Assembly (NCBI GenBank): GCA_016125285.1
Contig: WGMA01000030.1
Span: forward strand, 1-64,000
Reading direction: 5' to 3'
DNA from: Phycisphaera sp.
GTDB lineage: Bacteria > Planctomycetota > Phycisphaerae > Phycisphaerales > Zrk34
Length of the DNA stretch: 64,000 nucleotides
The translations under genes and the position numbers were made by a program. The notes under the pieces are model-generated. The model was not told the DNA's origin. It searched no databases and saw only the letters and a program-made list of their open reading frames with translations. This document shows, piece by piece, positions 60,572-64,000 of the stretch (within the stretch, counting starts at the first letter, position 1; each line of letters starts with the position of its first letter).

Positions 60572-60730
60572 TCTATATATAGACCTCGTGGCACATTGTT
60601 AGACCGGGTTCATGCCCGTTCCATGCCATTTTGTCCAATGTTGCCAGCCTGGGGATATGCGAACGCTTGACTATATCTTTATTTGTAAAAGCGTGTTACA
60701 AATTTCGAATTCGGGGAAATCCCGAATTCG
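60572..60730. other. AT-rich spacer with palindromes
   Basis: Between the PSD1 start and the sulfatase end. Contains the palindrome TCTATATATAGA (60572-60583), a hairpin TTTGTAA / TTACAAA (about 60682-60702) and a perfect hairpin CGAATTCGGG / CCCGAATTCG with a 5-nt loop (60706-60730), the last 31 nt after the sulfatase stop and possibly its terminator despite a poor T tract. Confidence 0.6.
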
Positions 60731-60760
60731 TCCATGACGCGCCGGTGCAACGGCCTGGGC

Positions 60761-62125
60761 CTAATTCGGCGCCTGCCACGGAATGCGCGCCGCGTCCTGG
60801 ATGTGGGCGCGGAGCTGCGTCGCCAGATCGTTGAACTCTTTCTTGTACTGCGCTGACACGTCAGTCTGCTCCATCGGATCGTTGTCGAGGTTGTAGAGCT
60901 GGTACGGCTCAAACGGCGTGTTCTGCATCAGCTTCCACGGTCCGCGGCGGATCGCGTAGTACGCGCGGCCCTGGTACCGGCTGTTGCCCTCACGCCGCAC
61001 CCACACCATCGGGCGACTCAGCGTCTGCGCCTTGCCGAGGAACGTCGGCAGGATCGACACGCCGTCGATCTCATGGTCGATCTTCGCCCCGGCGACCTCG
61101 CAGAACGTCGGGTACAGGTCCATCGTCTGCGCGTACAGATCGCTCTTCGTGCCGGGTTGGATGTGCCCCTTCCACACCGCGCAGAACGGCACGGAGATGC
61201 CGCCCTCGAACATGTCCTGCTTGAATCCGCGGTGCGGCCCGACGTTCGCCTTGCTGCCCCCGTGCCCGCCGTTGTCCGACGTGAACACGATCAGCGTGTT
61301 GTCGTACTGGCCGGTCTCCTTGAGCGCGGCGATGACCTGCCCGATGCCGTGGTCGAGGTGCTCGATGAGCGCCACGAGCTTCGCACGCATCGGGTCGATG
61401 CCCTTCTCGCGCGCCATCACCTTGTCGAGCCACTCCTTCGGCGGCTGCACCGGGAAGTGCGGCGCGTTGTACGCCAGGTAGCAGAACCACGGCTGGTCGT
61501 GCTTGGCGCGGTCCTTGATGTAGTCGATCGCCCATTCGGTGAAGACGTCCGTCGCGTGCCCCTCCGGCCGGACGTCCTGCTCGTTGAGCCGCATGTAGTG
61601 CTGCCCGTGACGCGTGTGCGTCCAGTAGTCGTCCATCATGTCGCCGAGGAAGCCGTGGAACAGGTCGAACCCGTGGTCGTTGGGGCGGTTCGGCGCCTCG
61701 AGGCCGAGGTGCCACTTGCCGATGATCGCCGTGTGATACCCGACCTTCTTCAGCGGCTTGGGGATGAGCACGGCGTTGGGATCGAGATAACCCCAGCTGT
61801 CCTGCGGCTGCGTGCGGATGACGCCCGGCACGCCGACCTTGTCCGGCGTGCGCCCGGTCAGCAGCGACGCCCGCGTCGGTGAACACACGCAGCAGTTGGC
61901 GTAGAAGTTGTCCATGCGGACGCCGTCGGTGATCAGCGCGTCCATGTTGGGCGTGTGCAGATCCGTCGCGCCGTACGCCGTGACGTCGCCCCAGCCCTGG
62001 TCGTCCGTGAGGATCATCAGGATGTTGGGTTTGTCGGCCGCGCCTGCCGCTTGCGGTTTGGCGGCAATCCCCCAAACCATCACCATCGCGATCGCGGCGA
62101 TCACCAATCGATTCGTCGTGCCCAT
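60761..62125 (-). CDS. Arylsulfatase-type sulfatase
   Basis: 454 residues. Signal peptide (1-~30), sulfatase fold with metal-binding LTDDQGWGDV, the full formylglycine motif C81-S-P-T-R85 (VCSPTRASLLTG), GKWHLG (IIGKWHLGLEAP), and the late metal site TSDNGGHGG. Acts on sulfate esters in the periplasm after Cys conversion. ATG at 62125 has GGAG 7 nt upstream; a GTG at 62143 overlaps the FG-GAP stop. It follows the FG-GAP protein gene in a unit with another sulfatase upstream. Confidence 0.93.
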   Translation of the reverse strand: MGTTNRLVIAAIAMVMVWGIAAKPQAAGAADKPNILMILTDDQGWGDVTAYGATDLHTPNMDALITDGVRMDNFYANCCVCSPTRASLLTGRTPDKVGVPGVIRTQPQDSWGYLDPNAVLIPKPLKKVGYHTAIIGKWHLGLEAPNRPNDHGFDLFHGFLGDMMDDYWTHTRHGQHYMRLNEQDVRPEGHATDVFTEWAIDYIKDRAKHDQPWFCYLAYNAPHFPVQPPKEWLDKVMAREKGIDPMRAKLVALIEHLDHGIGQVIAALKETGQYDNTLIVFTSDNGGHGGSKANVGPHRGFKQDMFEGGISVPFCAVWKGHIQPGTKSDLYAQTMDLYPTFCEVAGAKIDHEIDGVSILPTFLGKAQTLSRPMVWVRREGNSRYQGRAYYAIRRGPWKLMQNTPFEPYQLYNLDNDPMEQTDVSAQYKKEFNDLATQLRAHIQDAARIPWQAPN

Positions 62126-62139
62126 GCGTCTTGCTCCAA

Positions 62140-63408
62140 TCACTTCGTCGGGTTCTCGTACCAGATCACCCCGAGGTTATCGACCTCCTCGCAGGTCAGC
62201 ACGTCGAGATCGCCGTCGCCGTCGAGGTCGATCAGTTCGATGCGGTCGAACTTCTGTCCCTGCAGGCCGGAGATGTCGTGGATCTGCCAGCTGAACTGAT
62301 CGTTGACGATCACGGGGCTGATCCACGACACGCCGGGCTGCTTGTGACCGAGGTTGCTGGCCTTGGTGTTGGTCGTGTGCACGAGGTCGGGCACGCCGTC
62401 GCCGTCGATGTCGCCGATCGCCACCGCCTTGCCGCAGGTGACGCCGAACGGGTTGTCGATCACCGGCCCGGCGTGCGGGTGTCCGTGGCTGAAGTCCAGC
62501 GCGGTCGTGAGGATCTCGTTGTTGCGTGTCGCGACAAACACCGTGTTCGTCACCGGGCTCGGCGGCAGGTTCGGCACCTTGATGTCCGGCATCTTGTTCG
62601 ACACCACGTCGATGAACATCACCTCGTGATCGTCGCCGATCAGCGGATACCGCTTCCACTCCGCGTCGTTCGCCGCGGCGTCGGCGCCGGGGTTGACCAG
62701 CCAGTACACGCCGCGCTTCGGGCCCTTGCGGTCGCTGATCAGCACGTCGAGGTCGCCGTCGTTGTCCATGTCGATGGCGATGAGCGACATGATCCAGCCC
62801 GCGACCTGCAGCTTGTGAAACTTCCACTTCGACAGGTCGCGCGCGTCGCCGTCCAGGGGCGACTGCAGCCAGCCGACCACGCCGTTGGGGTCCTTCGAGC
62901 CGACGACGAGATCGACGCCCGCCTTGCCGTCGATCTGCATCGGCAGGCAGTACATCCAGCGTGTCATGCCCTTGGTGACGGGGAACGGCTCGGTCGTCCA
63001 CGCGCTCTCGTCGAGCAGCTTCGACCTGTCCTTCGGCGCCCAGTGCGCGAACACGCACATGGTCTTGCCCTCGCAGCTCGACACGACGTCGATCGCGCCG
63101 TCGTTGTCGAGGTCGGCGAACACCGCGTCTTCTCCGTTGCTCACCTTGCCGACCGTCACGGCAGGCCACTTGTCCTTCGCCTTCGTAGGGCCTGGATTGA
63201 TGTACACGCGCACCACGCCGCCTTCCTCCCACGCGGTGGTGATGTCCATGAGCCCGTCGCCGTTGACGTCCATCAGACGCACACCGTCGGCGCCGTCCGA
63301 CGTGTCGTCCACCGCGTGCCGCACCCACTGCGCGCAGGCCGCTTGCGGCTTGGCGACGAACACGCACAGCAGCACCGCCATCGTTGCAACCAGTGTCAGA
63401 GTTCTCAT
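62140..63408 (-). CDS. Exported FG-GAP/VCBS repeat protein
   Basis: 422 residues. Signal peptide (1-~26), then about six FG-GAP/VCBS beta-propeller blades with calcium-binding DxDxDG loops: VRLMDVNGDGLMDITTAWEE, FADLDNDGAIDVVSSC, IDMDNDGDLDVLISD, IGDIDGDGVPDLVHT, IDLDGDGDLDVLTCEE. Seven-blade propeller likely; used for binding at the cell surface. ATG at 63408 has AAGGAA 6 nt upstream. Sits between two sulfatase genes on the same strand, so probably a partner in sulfated-polysaccharide binding. Confidence 0.9.
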   Translation of the reverse strand: MRTLTLVATMAVLLCVFVAKPQAACAQWVRHAVDDTSDGADGVRLMDVNGDGLMDITTAWEEGGVVRVYINPGPTKAKDKWPAVTVGKVSNGEDAVFADLDNDGAIDVVSSCEGKTMCVFAHWAPKDRSKLLDESAWTTEPFPVTKGMTRWMYCLPMQIDGKAGVDLVVGSKDPNGVVGWLQSPLDGDARDLSKWKFHKLQVAGWIMSLIAIDMDNDGDLDVLISDRKGPKRGVYWLVNPGADAAANDAEWKRYPLIGDDHEVMFIDVVSNKMPDIKVPNLPPSPVTNTVFVATRNNEILTTALDFSHGHPHAGPVIDNPFGVTCGKAVAIGDIDGDGVPDLVHTTNTKASNLGHKQPGVSWISPVIVNDQFSWQIHDISGLQGQKFDRIELIDLDGDGDLDVLTCEEVDNLGVIWYENPTK

Positions 63409-63430
63409 CGTGATTCCTTGGCGGGGGCGC

Positions 63431-64000
63431 TCATTTCTTGTCCGAAGGCTGCGGCGTCGCGTCGGTGTGCACGTCCTTGTTCCACGCATCCAACTCCGCC
63501 TGCATCCGCTCGAACCGCTCGGCGTTGGCCGACGCCACGTCCTTCTCCTCGCCGAGGTCTTCGGTCAGCTTGTACAGCGTCGTGCCCTTCGAGCCCTTGG
63601 TGTTGCGGACGAGCTTCCACGGCCCGTCGCGCATCGCCTGCTGCCCGCTGAACTCCCAGTACAGCTGGCGCTCGCCGAGCGACGCTCGCTCGAGCAGCAC
63701 CTTCGACAGGTCCACGCCGTCGAGCGGCCGATCAAGCTTCGCGTCGACCTTCGCCAGCGACAGCAGTGTCGGCATCACGTCGAGCGTGATGCCCATCTGG
63801 CTCGTCGTTCCGCCAGCCTCGATGCGACCGGGCCACCACGCGATGAACGGGATGCGGTGCCCACCTTCCCATACGCTGCCCTTGTTGCCGCGCAGCGGAC
63901 CGACCGAGCCGTTCGGCGTCGCGCCGTTGTCGGAGAAGAACAGCACCAGCGTGTTGCCCTCGATGCCGTACTGCTTGAGCCGCGCGATGATCTCGCCGAC
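63431..64000 (-). CDS. Sulfatase, N-terminal part beyond the window
   Basis: 190 residues visible, the C-terminal half of a sulfatase: IIARLKQYGIEGNTLVLFF then SDNGATPNGS (metal site), GNKGSVWEGGHRIPFIAWWP, TLDVMPTLLSLAKV, DGPWKLV. The formylglycine motif lies outside the window, so activity cannot be judged. The FG-GAP gene starts 22 nt downstream of its stop, in the same operon, followed by the second sulfatase. Confidence 0.88.
   Translation of the reverse strand, partial: VGEIIARLKQYGIEGNTLVLFFSDNGATPNGSVGPLRGNKGSVWEGGHRIPFIAWWPGRIEAGGTTSQMGITLDVMPTLLSLAKVDAKLDRPLDGVDLSKVLLERASLGERQLYWEFSGQQAMRDGPWKLVRNTKGSKGTTLYKLTEDLGEEKDVASANAERFERMQAELDAWNKDVHTDATPQPSDKK

Noticed and set aside
57260-60670. 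1136-codon + strand ORF opposite the PSD1 gene
   Set aside because: Antisense shadow of a real gene; Arg/His/Leu-rich composition typical of reverse frames in high-GC DNA and no domain.

Overview
High-GC bacterial DNA, most likely from a planctomycete, plausibly class Phycisphaerae. No rRNA gene is present, so this rests on gene content: ECF sigma / FecR / pseudopilin cassettes, DUF1549-DUF1553 (PSD1) cytochromes paired with Tat-exported DUF1501 proteins, a DUF1592-type cytochrome paired with DUF1552, several sulfatases, exported Gfo/Idh/MocA and TIM-barrel proteins, and many short intergenic repeats of the sort common in that phylum. No tRNA, rRNA, CRISPR array or complete insertion sequence was seen.

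Layout. 1-11 kb (- strand): three consecutive cassettes, each an ECF sigma factor, a membrane FecR-like protein and a type IV pseudopilin, mostly joined by ATGA stop/start overlaps; a sigma-factor fragment at 136-273 suggests a fourth, decayed one. 11-14 kb: a large exported protein with three tandem copies of a ~200-residue domain. 14-18 kb (- strand): cyanate uptake and hydrolysis (binding protein, permease, cyanase, ATPase). 18.6-27 kb: another pseudopilin, a DUF1592/DUF1552 pair, an oxidoreductase, an orphan ORF and a hydrolase. 27-31 kb: sulfatase and TIM-barrel protein, di-haem peroxidase, RRM protein. 31-34.9 kb: cupin, secreted metalloprotease-like protein, lipoprotein, TerB-like protein, and a LarC lacking its C-terminal domain. 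34.9-38.7 kb (+): housekeeping genes (SppA-type protease, bL31, RF1) and small membrane proteins. 38.7-46 kb (-): a glycosidase and a phoB-phoR-phoU-usp-nhaD-like run. 46-64 kb: two PSD1/DUF1501 pairs, a lone DUF1501, an aminotransferase, a PAS-HisKA protein without ATPase domain, a PH-domain membrane protein, two sulfatases (one cut by the window end) and an FG-GAP protein.

How the parts fit. The cassettes look like self-contained signalling units in which a pseudopilin takes the place usually held by a TonB-dependent receptor next to sigma/FecR. The cyanate genes form one pathway: uptake, then conversion to ammonia and CO2. PSD1/DUF1501, DUF1592/DUF1552, sulfatases and glycosidase fit an envelope devoted to sulfated polysaccharide breakdown, although the PSD proteins have no assigned biochemical role.

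Several families of short palindromic or simple repeats recur, and they tend to sit exactly on gene 3' ends, in several cases supplying the stop codon. This includes two copies of a 73-bp imperfect palindrome.
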